Shown here piece after piece: positions 49,317 through 58,441 of a DNA stretch of 64,000 nucleotides. The position numbers were made by a program, and so were the translations under genes. The stretch lies in the NCBI GenBank assembly GCA_943369295.1, contig CALRMU020000002.1:806001-870000 (forward strand), given 5' to 3'. Source of the DNA: JAKRSE01 sp943369295 (GTDB lineage Bacteria > Armatimonadota > Fimbriimonadia > Fimbriimonadales > Fimbriimonadaceae). The notes under the pieces were generated by a model that had not been told where the DNA came from, made no database searches, and saw only the letters and a list, made by a program, of their open reading frames with translations. How positions within the stretch are numbered: position 1 is the stretch's first letter; every line of letters begins with the position of its first letter.

Positions 49317-51608
49317 CTACTTAAGAAGCCAAGCCGTTCCGACCTTAGCGGGGAACTGCTCCGCCTGCCTCATCTCAACCAGACAGCTAAGGAACGAGAG
49401 GGTCGATTCTGCCCCTTGATTTCTGTTGACACCGGTTGAATGAAGTCCGTCAAAACAGCTTCCGACTTCTTCATCGATCAATGAAAGTCCCAAGGAATTT
49501 GCTCCCTTGAACCACGCAAAGGCTCGGTTGGCTTCAGAGAGCCACATAGGGTCGCGAGTGATGCGATAGGCTGATAAGCACGCCGAGGCGCTGCCTGCCG
49601 CTTCGATGGGCTGCTGATCGAACCACGCCCTAGCCCCGCCACGGTCATAGAATCCTTCTGAACCAATCGGGGCAAAGACTCCTTCTGGGCCGGTCTGCAC
49701 CGCCATAAGCCACGCCAAAGATTCCAACCCGCGGCTCAGTGTATTGGGGTGCGGAGCCAACACCGATGCTTCGATCAGGGCTTGACTCAAACGAGCATTG
49801 CCGTAGGTAACGCTGTGTTCAAACCACGACCACAGGGGGCTGCTGTAGGCTTCGTAGCAGTCAATCAGTCTGCCGGTAAGCAGCTTGATAAGCCGAAGCC
49901 CCTCGGCGTCTTCCGGCTTGGCAGCCAAGTAATGGGTCAAGCCGAGCACAGAATAAGCCCAGGTGCGCGGACTGGTAGTCGATTCCAAAACTGCAAGAGA
50001 GTCTTTAAAGGCTCCTTCGGCTGGCTTGGTTCGGCCCGTCTGTCTGCCGTAACGAATCATCGCGCCAAGTGACCAAAGCGATCTGCCATGAGAATCTTCT
50101 GATCCAGCCTCTTCCAGCCAGGTTCGATCGTAGGTCATGAAGTTGCGGAATCGGCCATTTTCTCGGTTTAAAGCATGCAGAACAAAGCTCAAATAGGTGC
50201 CTTGCAGCCTATCCATCTCGGGTGAAAGCTGAGATTCTGATTCGAGCATCGATGTGAGCAGAAGCCCTCTGGCATTGTCATCAACACAGTAGCCTTCTTC
50301 TCGTTTTGGCATAGAGAAGCAGGCATGCTGCAGAATCCCGGTGTCATCGGTAATGCTGACCAAATGGTTGAACCTTAGCTTTAGGCTTTGCTTGGCCGCC
50401 GCTGGTTTAAACTCCAGCGCCTTAGGCTTGCTTGGCCGTTTCTCCAACAAAGAATCCATGACCTGCAGGTAGCGTTCCCCTACCTTGTTCCACTGCATCG
50501 ACTGAGCAAAGAGAAAAGCCTGATGCGCCATGGCTTTCTTCTGATCCGGATCTCTTTGAAGTCGGCAGACAGCTTCTGCGATGGCCTCGTGGTCTCTGAA
50601 AGGAACCAAAATGCCTCTGCCTTCATCCAGAATCTCCTTGGCATAAAGGTAGGGGGTTGAGATAACCGGCTTGCCGGCCCCAATCGCGTAGGCCAGGGTG
50701 CCAGAAGTGATCTGATCTTCTTTGAGATAAGGAGTGATGTAAAAATCCATCGCGCCCAGATAACTGATCAGCTCAGGCTTCGAAACAAACCTGTCGACAA
50801 AAATGACCCTTTCTTCAACGCCAAGGGCTTCAGCCTGGGCTCTAAGCTTGTTTCGGTAGACCTCGCCGTGGACAGCCAAAACCTGAGGATGAGTGGCCCC
50901 AACCACAAAGTAGGCAGCGCCTGGATGCTCTTTTAGGATCGCCGGCATGGCTTCAATCACCTGCTCAATTCCCTTATCAGGTGACAGGAGGCCGAAGGTA
51001 AGCAGCATGGGGCCTTCCACTTCCAGCCTGGCTCGAAGGTTGACTCCTGCCTTGGCCGAGATATCCGGGATGCCATGGGGAATGAGGGCAATTTTCTCAG
51101 GACTGATTCCGTGAACTTCCTGCAGCAGCTTGATGGCTGTCTTGCTCATGACCACCACCTTGTCGCTCAGATTCAAAACTTCATCCATAGTGGATTTCTG
51201 AGTGGGTGATGGGGTGCGCAGCACCGTGTGAAGCGTAGTGACCATCGGAATCTTAACATCCTGCATAAGGTCAAGCAGATGTGATCCAGAATCGCCTCCG
51301 AAGAGGCCGTATTCGTGCTGGACCATGACCAGATCGGCATCGGATTGGTTTATTTCGCTGGCTGCCAGCTTGTAGGCGGCCTTGTCGCTAGTAGTGATGT
51401 TCTTGAACTGTGAAGCGGGGTACTTCCAGCCACCCATATCGTCCAGCACCAGAGGAACGACTTTAAGAGAATCTCGATTGACCCTAAGAGCGGAGGTCAG
51501 GTCTGATGAAAAAATGGCAACTCCACATTGCCGAGGCAGGTGACTTGAAAGGAGGACAACCCGACGTGTTGGGGTCGCCGCAGAACTAGATGCGTTAAAG
51601 TTTGCCAC
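49317..51608 (-). CDS. GT4-type glycosyltransferase fused to an alpha/alpha-toroid domain
   Basis: 763 residues from GTG. The N-terminal half (about 15-400) is a GT-B glycosyltransferase: RRVVLLSSHLPRQCGVAIFSSDL, QHEYGLFGGDSG, LIPHGIPD, LLTFGLLSPDKGIEQVIEA, and the donor site ITSGTLAYAIGAGKPVISTPY with its acidic residue nearby. The C-terminal half (about 415-763) is helical with EEGYCVDDNARGLLL, a motif I associate with toroid domains found behind such transferases and next to mannoside phosphorylases. It probably builds or trims a mannose- or glucose-type glycan in the cytosol; the sugar is not determined. A TATATT box 5 bases before the GTG suggests a leaderless mRNA. Confidence 0.88.
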   Translation of the reverse strand: MANFNASSSAATPTRRVVLLSSHLPRQCGVAIFSSDLTSALRVNRDSLKVVPLVLDDMGGWKYPASQFKNITTSDKAAYKLAASEINQSDADLVMVQHEYGLFGGDSGSHLLDLMQDVKIPMVTTLHTVLRTPSPTQKSTMDEVLNLSDKVVVMSKTAIKLLQEVHGISPEKIALIPHGIPDISAKAGVNLRARLEVEGPMLLTFGLLSPDKGIEQVIEAMPAILKEHPGAAYFVVGATHPQVLAVHGEVYRNKLRAQAEALGVEERVIFVDRFVSKPELISYLGAMDFYITPYLKEDQITSGTLAYAIGAGKPVISTPYLYAKEILDEGRGILVPFRDHEAIAEAVCRLQRDPDQKKAMAHQAFLFAQSMQWNKVGERYLQVMDSLLEKRPSKPKALEFKPAAAKQSLKLRFNHLVSITDDTGILQHACFSMPKREEGYCVDDNARGLLLTSMLESESQLSPEMDRLQGTYLSFVLHALNRENGRFRNFMTYDRTWLEEAGSEDSHGRSLWSLGAMIRYGRQTGRTKPAEGAFKDSLAVLESTTSPRTWAYSVLGLTHYLAAKPEDAEGLRLIKLLTGRLIDCYEAYSSPLWSWFEHSVTYGNARLSQALIEASVLAPHPNTLSRGLESLAWLMAVQTGPEGVFAPIGSEGFYDRGGARAWFDQQPIEAAGSASACLSAYRITRDPMWLSEANRAFAWFKGANSLGLSLIDEEVGSCFDGLHSTGVNRNQGAESTLSFLSCLVEMRQAEQFPAKVGTAWLLK

Positions 51609-51801
51609 TTATAAATATACCACATTTGGAACCGAAATTATCAGAATTTTGTAGGAAACCTCGGCATTTGGAGGAATCTTTGGTTAACCAATTGGTTGAA
51701 ATCCCTATAGTTCACGGGGTGAATCTCCCCCTCAAGAAGCCGGTCTGCCTGGCAGTTTCACCAGCCGAAAATCCTTGGCACTGTGGAAGTAACAGTCTGG
51801 G
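51609..51801 (+). promoter_or_regulatory. Divergent region GT4 / HD-GYP
   Basis: 190 bases. Toward the transferase, TATATT lies next to its start codon. Toward the HD-GYP gene there is a hairpin CACGGGGTGAATCTCCCCCTC-like fold (51714-51734) and a GGTCTGCCTGGCAG segment. I cannot assign a known riboswitch. Confidence 0.35.
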
Positions 51802-53166
51802 ATGGTGGAGAGGGAAGTGCCGCAGGTGACCAAGGCAGAAATTTTGATCTCCTTGAGTCATGCCCTTGATCTTGTCGAAGGGCAGCCAGCAGGCCACGCC
51901 GCCAGAACCTGTCTGGTCTCATCTCGCATCGCTTCTGTTCTGGGTCTGAGTGAAAAGCAGAAGGATGACGTTTACTTTGCCACCCTGCTAAAGGATGCAG
52001 GCTGCAGCAGCAACGCGGCCAGAATCCACAAAATCTTCGGCGGAGATGACTTCATCATCAAGCATGGGGTCAAGCTGGTTGATTGGTCGAACCCGATCGA
52101 ATCCTTGAAATACGCAGTAACCAATACCGAGCGCGGAGGCACCATTGGCCAAAAGCTCCGCCGCATGGTTTCCAACTTGGGGACCCCTGCCCAGGTGATG
52201 GATCAGGTGACCTTGGCCCGCTGCACAAGAGGGTCTGCTATTGCCAGAAAGCTTGGATTTTCTGATGAAGCGGCGCGGGCTGTTGAGCTTTTGGATGAGC
52301 ACTGGGATGGAAAGGGGTCGCCTTACCACCTAAAGGCAGACAAGATTCCGCTTGAAGCTCAGATCGTCAGCATCAGCCAGACCATTGAAGTCTTCTACAC
52401 CGCCTACGGAATCGATGCGGCTGTGGCCATGGCTAAGGAAAGGCAGGGTTCGTGGTTTACACCCAATCTCGTCCAGGCCTTCCTTTCCTTCGCTCCCGAC
52501 GAGCCTTTCTGGCGAAGTGTCTCGCTTCATGCCGAGAGGTCGGCCCAGGAGATTCCTGTTGCGGCTGCCCTAGAGAATGCAGCCGAGGCTGACATCGACC
52601 AGATCTGCGAGGCCTTTGCCATGATCGTTGACGCAAAGTCATCCTTTACCGCAGAGCATTCCTCTCGCGTGACTGACTACGCCCTGTTGCTGGGCAAGTC
52701 TTACGGCTTTGAAGGCCGGCGGCTAACGACTCTTCGCCGTGCCTCGCTTCTTCATGATATTGGCAAGCTCGGGGTGAGCAATAGAATCCTCGAAAAGCCT
52801 GGCAGGCTGAACGACGAAGAGTTTGCCGTCATCCGACAGCACTCTAAACACTCATGGGAAATCCTTAAGCCGATTCGAGTCTTTCAGAGAGAAGCTGAGA
52901 TTGCCTCTGCTCATCACGAAAGGCTGGATGGCAGCGGCTATTGGCGGGGCCTAAGGGGTGATCAGCTAGACCTGGAAATGAGGATTCTTGCCGTGGCCGA
53001 CGTTTACGATGCTCTCTCAGCCGAGCGGCCCTATCGTAGCGCCATGCCGCGCGAGAAGGTCTTGGAGATTCTTGAGAAGGAGGCTGAGTCTGCCCTCGAT
53101 GCCGATTGTGTGGCTCGGGTGAGGGAACTGACAGATCAGGCTCCTGCCCTGGCCATGGCGGCGTAA
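51802..53166 (+). CDS. HD-GYP domain protein with degenerate N-terminal HD domain
   Basis: 454 residues from ATG 51802. GTGs at 51817 and 51826 follow GGAGAGGG (51807-51814) and would start right before the family N-terminus (ILISLSHALDLVEGQPAGHA). The N-terminal domain (1-210) is an HD-type fold with a broken motif (LLKDAGCSSN for HDxG). The C-terminal domain (about 270-440) is HD-GYP: HSSRVTDYA, LLHDIGKLGVSNRIL near 317, HHERLDGSGYW near 372, VADVYDALSAERPYR. The hallmark GYP is GYW here. HD-GYP proteins hydrolyse cyclic di-GMP or cGAMP. The N-terminal domain may sense or dimerise. Confidence 0.85.
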   Translation: MVEREVPQVTKAEILISLSHALDLVEGQPAGHAARTCLVSSRIASVLGLSEKQKDDVYFATLLKDAGCSSNAARIHKIFGGDDFIIKHGVKLVDWSNPIESLKYAVTNTERGGTIGQKLRRMVSNLGTPAQVMDQVTLARCTRGSAIARKLGFSDEAARAVELLDEHWDGKGSPYHLKADKIPLEAQIVSISQTIEVFYTAYGIDAAVAMAKERQGSWFTPNLVQAFLSFAPDEPFWRSVSLHAERSAQEIPVAAALENAAEADIDQICEAFAMIVDAKSSFTAEHSSRVTDYALLLGKSYGFEGRRLTTLRRASLLHDIGKLGVSNRILEKPGRLNDEEFAVIRQHSKHSWEILKPIRVFQREAEIASAHHERLDGSGYWRGLRGDQLDLEMRILAVADVYDALSAERPYRSAMPREKVLEILEKEAESALDADCVARVRELTDQAPALAMAA

Positions 53167-53201
53167 GGACTTGCCTGGGCTTTCTGTGCCATCCTTCACA
53201 G

Positions 53202-54074
53202 GTGGCTAAACCCAAGAGCACGAGGTATGTCCGGATGTACGGTCCAATACTAGATGTCCTTCGCGAGTTTGGCGGAGAAGCTCAGGCGTCAGAAGTCAAG
53301 TCAGTAGTTGCTGATCTTGTCGTCACCGATCAGACTGAAAGAGCTAGGTTGACAAAAACAGGTTATAACGCTGCAGAGAATGAGGTCGCGTGGGCCAGGA
53401 ACAGTTTAAAGGACTTGGGCTTTCTAGACTCGTCCGTCAGGGGACTCTGGAAGTTGACTCCTGAAGGGTGGCGAACTCATCTAACTCTCACAGAAGCCTC
53501 AAATCTCGGTATGGTTCGATCCAAGCAGCTAGTGCCTGAGACTGAGAGCAAAACCTCGAGCATCCCAGAGCTAGAAATTGAGGAAGAAGAGCTATTAGTT
53601 GAGGATTCCAATCAGCCTCTGTCTCTCCTCGACACAATAAAGAGTCTCCCGCCTTCCGGCTTTGAAAGACTCTGCCAAAGAATCCTGCGCGAAGCAGGTT
53701 TTGCCCAAGTGACAGTTACCGGCAAATCCGGAGATGGCGGAATTGATGGGCACGGGGTTCTTCAGATCAATGAACTCGTTTCGTTTCAAGTGCTCTTTCA
53801 ATGCAAAAGATATCAGGGCACGGTTGGAGCCCCAGAAATCAGAAACTTTCGCGGCGCAATGAGCGGTCGGACGGACAAAGGCATTTTCATCACGACCGGC
53901 TTCTTTAGCAGCGACGCTCGAAAGGAAGCTGCCCGAGAAGGCGTGGCACCAATCGAACTTGTGGATGGGGAGAAGCTGATCGCCTTGATGGAAAGACTTG
54001 AAATTGGCGTTAAGCCTCGAACCGTCTACGACGTCGATGAAGCTTTCTTTGAGCCATTTCGAACAGCTCTTTAG
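53202..54074 (+). CDS. mrr: Mrr-type restriction endonuclease
   Basis: 290 residues from GTG 53202; ATG 53235 is an alternative. The N-terminal winged-helix Mrr_N domain (about 8-100) ends FLDSSVRGLWKLTPEGW. An acidic linker (115-135) follows. The catalytic Mrr domain (about 150-270) begins PPSGFERLCQRILREAGF and has GKSGDGGIDGHG with D182, and FQCKRY with Q200 and K202. This is the D-QxK variant of PD-(D/E)xK. Type IV enzymes of this type cut DNA with foreign methylation. No methyltransferase or partner gene is next to it. The start lies 35 bases after the HD-GYP stop. Confidence 0.88.
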   Translation: MAKPKSTRYVRMYGPILDVLREFGGEAQASEVKSVVADLVVTDQTERARLTKTGYNAAENEVAWARNSLKDLGFLDSSVRGLWKLTPEGWRTHLTLTEASNLGMVRSKQLVPETESKTSSIPELEIEEEELLVEDSNQPLSLLDTIKSLPPSGFERLCQRILREAGFAQVTVTGKSGDGGIDGHGVLQINELVSFQVLFQCKRYQGTVGAPEIRNFRGAMSGRTDKGIFITTGFFSSDARKEAAREGVAPIELVDGEKLIALMERLEIGVKPRTVYDVDEAFFEPFRTAL

Positions 54075-54149
54075 CTGCTGGGGACTCCAGGAAAGAGTAG
54101 GGATCGCTGCACCTTCGCGAAAAATCTCGGTCAAGGGTAAGGTTAGGGC

Positions 54150-55544
54150 ATGGTCAAAAGCCTTCCCCGCGCAACGCCCGAGTCGCAGGGAATCCCCAGT
54201 TCAGCCCTCATCAAGTTCTACGCAGCCTTGGAAAAGCAGGAGGTTCATTCCTGCATGGTGCTGCGCCACGGCAAGGTGATTTCAGAAGGCTGGTGGGGGC
54301 CATATAAGGCAGATTCCACCCACATCCTCTATTCGCTGAGCAAAAGCTTCTGCGCCACGGCCGTCGGTTTCGCCGTCGCCGAAAAGAAGCTGACCCTCGA
54401 AGACAGGGTGATTGACCATTTCCCAGAATTGGCTCCTGCTGAGCCAAGCGAGAACCTACAGCAGATGAGGGTCCGCGACCTGCTGACCATGTCTACCGGG
54501 CATGAATCTGAGCCCTGGGCGACGGATGGGTTCGGTCGGGCGAGCCGCAAGGGCTTTATGAACCACGCGGTGCCTCACAAGCCGGGCAAAAAGTTTTTAT
54601 ACAATTCGGTGGCCACCTATATGTGCTCAGCCTTGGTTCAGAAGCTAAGCGGGCAGAAGCTGACCGAATACCTTAAGACTCGACTCTTTGATCCCCTGGG
54701 AATCACCGAATACGCTTGGGAAACCAGCGAAGAGGGCATTGAATACGGCGGGTGGGGACTCTCCATCAACACCGATGCTATCGCCCGATTCGGTCAGTGC
54801 TGCCTGCAGGATGGAATGTGGGAAGGGAAGAGGGTGATTCCCGCAACGTGGGTAGCCCAAGCCAGCGCCAAGCAGGTTGAAAATGGCGATGGCGGCACCA
54901 ACGATTGGGGCCAGGGTTACGGCTTTCAGTTTTGGCGCTGCCAAACCGACTGCTACCGTGGGGACGGTGCCTTTGGCCAGCTCTGCGTTGTGATTCCTCA
55001 GCTAGATATGGTTGTGGCAGTGACGGCCAGCGTGGATGACATCGGCGCGGAGCTGAGGTGCATTTGGGATGAACTGATGCCAGCCGCAGCTGACAAGGGC
55101 CTTAAGGCATCTGAAGACGAGAAGAAGCTGAAGGCAAAACTGGCTGCTCTTAAGCTGCCCTTGGCTACAGGTGATAAGGGAGCCAAATCAAACGCAGCCA
55201 TGGCCGGCCGGTACGAAGTGACGGGCGGAGACTTTTCTGACGCTGGAGTTGTGGTTGGCGAAGGCAGTGTTCATTTTGAATTGACAGGTGATGTTGAGAA
55301 CATCAGCTTCGCGGCAGGAACCAAGGATTGGGTGGCTGGCAAGATCGGTGGAGCTTCCGTTTCTGCATCTTGCGCTTGGAAGAACGATGGTTCTCTTGCA
55401 GTGAAGATTCGCTGGACAGGCGGCACCTACGGACAGGACTGGGTTTGTTCGGTTTCCGAAGGAAAATTGATCATCGTTCGGCGTCAGAGGGGCTCCTTTG
55501 TTCCTCCGGAGATGCCAGATGTTGTAGGAACGAAGACCGACTGA
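54150..55544 (+). CDS. Beta-lactamase-family serine hydrolase
   Basis: 464 residues, no signal peptide. Class C/EstB-like fold: nucleophile motif S62-L-S-K65 (YSLSKSF), Y151-N-S153, and a later GAFGQ segment in the place of KTG. A C-terminal lipocalin-like beta domain (about 345-460, AAMAGRYEVTGGDFSD to GSFVPPEMPDV) is a common add-on in this family. It is probably an esterase or D-amino-peptidase rather than an antibiotic-resistance enzyme. AAGG precedes the ATG by about 8 bases. Confidence 0.87.
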   Translation: MVKSLPRATPESQGIPSSALIKFYAALEKQEVHSCMVLRHGKVISEGWWGPYKADSTHILYSLSKSFCATAVGFAVAEKKLTLEDRVIDHFPELAPAEPSENLQQMRVRDLLTMSTGHESEPWATDGFGRASRKGFMNHAVPHKPGKKFLYNSVATYMCSALVQKLSGQKLTEYLKTRLFDPLGITEYAWETSEEGIEYGGWGLSINTDAIARFGQCCLQDGMWEGKRVIPATWVAQASAKQVENGDGGTNDWGQGYGFQFWRCQTDCYRGDGAFGQLCVVIPQLDMVVAVTASVDDIGAELRCIWDELMPAAADKGLKASEDEKKLKAKLAALKLPLATGDKGAKSNAAMAGRYEVTGGDFSDAGVVVGEGSVHFELTGDVENISFAAGTKDWVAGKIGGASVSASCAWKNDGSLAVKIRWTGGTYGQDWVCSVSEGKLIIVRRQRGSFVPPEMPDVVGTKTD

Positions 55545-55563
55545 GGGTTGTTCGCAACCCTTT

Positions 55564-55838
55564 AGTGGGGTGCCCCGACCGATCAGCCTGCTGTCGGTCG
55601 GGAACTACAGAATTGTGATCTTCTGTTTCACGTCACCGGCCACTTTGTGTTTAAGAGTTTGGACATATGCTGAGTGGGGTGCCCCGACCGATCAGCCTGC
55701 TGTCGGTCGGGAACTACAGAATTGTGATCTTCTGTTTCACGTCCCCGGCCACCTTGTGTTTAGGAGTTTGGACATATGATGAGTGGGGTGCCCCGACCGA
55801 TCAGCCTGCTCTCGGTCGGGAACTGCAGGATTTTGAGC
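55564..55838 (+). repeat. 109-bp tandem repeat, 2.5 copies, each with a hairpin
   Basis: Units start at 55564, 55673 and 55782 with an exact period of 109 bases; the third stops near 55838. Units 1 and 2 differ at about four or five places. Each starts AGTGGGGTG and holds the hairpin CCCGACCGAT / GTCGGTCGGG with loop CAGCCTGCT (55574, 55683, 55792). In unit 3 one loop base is changed. This shows a repeat-class hairpin being copied together with flanking DNA. Confidence 0.9.
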
Positions 55839-55904
55839 TCCTCATTCACCCCGTGATCATAATTGAGCCTCGCACCCAAAGCTGCCGCAAATCCACCTCC
55901 CCAC

Positions 55905-55945
55905 ACAAACAAAACCTCCCCGATTCCCAAAAAGAACCGAGGAGG
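55905..55945 (-). terminator. Terminator of the PEP-CTERM gene
   Basis: On the minus strand CCTCCTCGGTTC pairs with GAATCGGGGAGG through two G-T pairs and is followed by TTTTGTTTGTG. Confidence 0.75.
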
Positions 55946-55969
55946 CATTGGGGATGAATTCAGCCCAGC

Positions 55970-56623
55970 CTAAGCCTGCTTTTGAAATCTCTTTCTCAGC
56001 AGAGCCGCGCCGCCCAAGGCGAGAAGAGCCATGGTCGTCGGCTCTGGCACAGCGTTCACGTTGTCCAGGTAGGTAGTGTCGCCACCACCAGCGACGTCCG
56101 TAGTAACACCGATGAATCGCAGGTCGTTCAGCACTGCCTGAATCTGAGCGTCGGAAGCCGTCACGGTCGATCCTCCGTTGTAATACTGCGAGGAGTTGTA
56201 GAAGAACCCACTCGTTGAATCCAGCTTGATCGAATAAGGATCAAGGTTTCCGCTGGCAAGAATCGTCTTTTCCAGAACAATGAAGTCAGTGGAAGACATA
56301 AGGACGACAAAAGGATCCTCACCGCCGCTGCCGACACTGCGATAATCCAGCGTCAAATCAGTCCCGAAAAGAGCGCCGTGGCTGCCGCCCAAGTCGGGGC
56401 TGAAATGATATGCATAGCCCGCAAAGTCGCTGCCGAGAATCGATTGCGTGCCGGCATCCCAGGTAGCTGCACCGATGTTGGTGTCGATTCCGGCAAAGCC
56501 GCTGCCGAAGTTGCCCCTGGTCCAACCTTGATTGTCTGAATCAAAAGTAAAGTTAAAACCCGTCGCCGAGGCGATGGAACCTGCGGCCAAGGCCACAGCA
56601 ATAAAGCTGGCACGTCCCCACAT
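55970..56623 (-). CDS. PEP-CTERM sorting-signal protein
   Basis: 217 residues from the ATG that begins MWGRAS (AFI... signal peptide to about SATG). A jelly-roll domain of the laminin/choice-of-anchor kind is suggested by FNFTFDSDNQGWTRGNFGSG, SDFAGYAYHFSPDLGG and LTLDYRSVG. The C-terminus has VPEPT, a hydrophobic helix (TMALLALGGAALL) and RKR, the PEP-CTERM signal that exosortase cuts for export of extracellular-matrix proteins. No exosortase is in the window. A CATACT box lies 6 bases before the ATG, so it may also be leaderless. Confidence 0.9.
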   Translation of the reverse strand: MWGRASFIAVALAAGSIASATGFNFTFDSDNQGWTRGNFGSGFAGIDTNIGAATWDAGTQSILGSDFAGYAYHFSPDLGGSHGALFGTDLTLDYRSVGSGGEDPFVVLMSSTDFIVLEKTILASGNLDPYSIKLDSTSGFFYNSSQYYNGGSTVTASDAQIQAVLNDLRFIGVTTDVAGGGDTTYLDNVNAVPEPTTMALLALGGAALLRKRFQKQA

Positions 56624-56707
56624 GTGGCTAGTATGTTCAGCACCCACCGTTACATAAGCATTACTTGCCAGAAGCCCGGCAATTTTACGGTGAGAATTTA
56701 CTGAATC

Positions 56708-58057
56708 TTAATCTGACTGATCCTTGCCCGTTTCTGATATAGGTTTAGCAGGGTAGCGCCTTTTCAGGTCTTCCCAGACATGGGAGTTCTCTGGCTCTTC
56801 ACCCGACTGCCATTTGCTCAGCCTCTGAACATTCACCAGATCTTCGGCCATCTGGCCAATCACCTCTCTCAGTTCCAGATCGCGGAGAAACTCGTGTGGA
56901 AGAGCCCCCACGCATTCCCACCCATAGACGGCTCCAATCAGGTTTCCGCAGATCGATCCGGTTGAATCGGTGTCGCCATCGTGATTCACGGCCATGATCA
57001 GGCCCTGCAAAAGGTCATCTTCTGCTTTAAGCGCACAGTAAAGACCGATTGCCAAAGCTTCTTCTGCCACCCACCCTTGCCCAAGCTGCCTGATCGCCTC
57101 TGTCGGATTGAGGTCTGACTCAGCGAGTTCGAGTGCCAGGCCAACCTTGTTTCTGGTCTGCTCTTGCCCGCTTGCTGATTCCCAGGCCTTTTGGGCTGCC
57201 TCTTTAAGGGGAATCGAACTGATGACCTTATCAATGATCTCGGCGAAAAGATAAGCCGACTCGTAGGCGTCCCAATGACCATGAGTAAATCCGGCCGTGT
57301 TCCCAGCCATGTTGGGTCCAGATGGGTGCAGTCCAAAAGGCGCCGACCTCATGACGGTTCCGCAGCCCTTGCTGTCGTTTTCTGGCCGGTTGCACTTCCA
57401 GACACGCAGAGACCCAAGGCAGGTGTTGCCGGGGGCACGTCGGCTGTGGAGCTCATGCTGTTCAAACAGCCATCCTTTCTGGTCTTCGGAGACTGCTTCT
57501 GGGAGAGCCTTTTCACCCTGAGTCGCCAGCCATCTTTGGTAAGCAAGGCCGATCTGAAATTCGGCTTCTTCTCCCTTAAGGCCAGCGAGATGAGCGCGAA
57601 TCAGCCCGTCGATGGTCCAAAGGGTCATTTGGGTGTCATCGGTAATCGACCCTATTCGGCCGTAAGCTTGGTCGTATCGGGTGATTCCCTCGGGTCCGTA
57701 TTTCACGTGGATGTCTTCTAAGGACATGAACTCGACCGGCGCGCCGAGAGCGTCACCGATTGCTCCGGCGATGAGGCAGGCTTTGGTTCGTCCGAGGAGA
57801 TTGCTGTCGGTGTAATAGTCTGTGTATTCGTTTTCTTCCCAGAAATGGGGCGGAGTAACATCCTTTTCGTTTTCCATAACCGACTTTCTTACCTGCCTAA
57901 GAACTAGCAACGAAAGGAGGCAGCCTAGGACGATACTGATCGATCGACTGATTGGATCCAAAAAGGAAAAAGCGAACCAAGAGCCAGCAATCACGAGGAT
58001 TTGCAAGGCAATGCATAGGACCGCTAGACGGCCCAATTTATCCTTCAGAATCTTCAT
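56708..58057 (-). CDS. Membrane-anchored ADP-ribosylglycohydrolase
   Basis: 449 residues from ATG 58057 (GGGGAA 9 bases upstream). Two membrane helices (about 10-31 and 37-54) form an N-terminal anchor. The ARH domain (about 85-430) has the first metal motif SITDDTQMTLW (D140, D141) after LIAGAIGDALGAPVEF, and the second NHDGDTDSTGSICGNLIGA. These Mg-dependent enzymes remove ADP-ribose from proteins or small molecules. Anchoring is unusual for the family, which is mostly soluble. The start overlaps the upstream small gene by 20 bases, so the two are coupled. Confidence 0.88.
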   Translation of the reverse strand: MKILKDKLGRLAVLCIALQILVIAGSWFAFSFLDPISRSISIVLGCLLSLLVLRQVRKSVMENEKDVTPPHFWEENEYTDYYTDSNLLGRTKACLIAGAIGDALGAPVEFMSLEDIHVKYGPEGITRYDQAYGRIGSITDDTQMTLWTIDGLIRAHLAGLKGEEAEFQIGLAYQRWLATQGEKALPEAVSEDQKGWLFEQHELHSRRAPGNTCLGSLRVWKCNRPENDSKGCGTVMRSAPFGLHPSGPNMAGNTAGFTHGHWDAYESAYLFAEIIDKVISSIPLKEAAQKAWESASGQEQTRNKVGLALELAESDLNPTEAIRQLGQGWVAEEALAIGLYCALKAEDDLLQGLIMAVNHDGDTDSTGSICGNLIGAVYGWECVGALPHEFLRDLELREVIGQMAEDLVNVQRLSKWQSGEEPENSHVWEDLKRRYPAKPISETGKDQSD

Positions 58058-58373
58058 CCTTACGATTCCCCCATTCGCTAAGGCATAGAGCCATCGGCTC
58101 AATCCAATCGGCCTGACGATTGCCGTGGCAGCTTGCCCAAAATCTCCCCGACTTCGGATTCCAGGTGACTTCAAGAACTCCCTTGCTGCCTGGCTTGGAA
58201 AGGTGCCAATGGCTCGCGCCAGGCAGGGTCGCCAAGGAGAGCAGCTTAGTAGTCAGACCCTGCTCCTCAGCAAAGTGCTGAACACACTGAATCGGGTCTG
58301 GAGGCATTGCCAAATCCCATTCAGTCATGCAGGGAGTATAGATGAAATCGGCCTCATTGGCCTTAAGGATCAT
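58038..58373 (-). CDS. Unknown 111-residue protein coupled to the ARH gene
   Basis: No family recognised. Mixed alpha/beta composition with several Trp and Cys: a VQHFAEEQGLTTKLLSLATLPGASHW segment, then KGVLEVTWNPKSGRFWASCHGNRQADWIEP. It shares 20 bases with the ARH gene downstream. It might be the target, inhibitor or partner of the hydrolase. The start could also be the internal ATG before TEWDL. Confidence 0.6.
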   Translation of the reverse strand: MILKANEADFIYTPCMTEWDLAMPPDPIQCVQHFAEEQGLTTKLLSLATLPGASHWHLSKPGSKGVLEVTWNPKSGRFWASCHGNRQADWIEPMALCLSEWGNRKDEDSEG

Positions 58374-58441
58374 GGAGAAAAGCCGATAGAAATCAGTCCC
58401 CGTGCGATGCTCTGGCCTGCTTCTAGGCGTAGTTATAAGCA

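Noticed and set aside
51717..51726. GGGGTGAATC in the leader of the HD-GYP gene, like the core of the c-di-AMP (ydaO) riboswitch
   Set aside because: The other conserved parts of that riboswitch (GGGGAACC before it, and the TCAGCTAACC region after it) are not visible. A ten-base match alone is not enough. A search with the Rfam ydaO-yuaA model would settle it.
55328..55957. Plus-strand open frames of 69-96 codons over the 109-bp tandem repeat
   Set aside because: They arise because 109 is not a multiple of three and the repeat lacks stops in some frames. The peptide repeats itself with the DNA and overlaps the end of a real gene.
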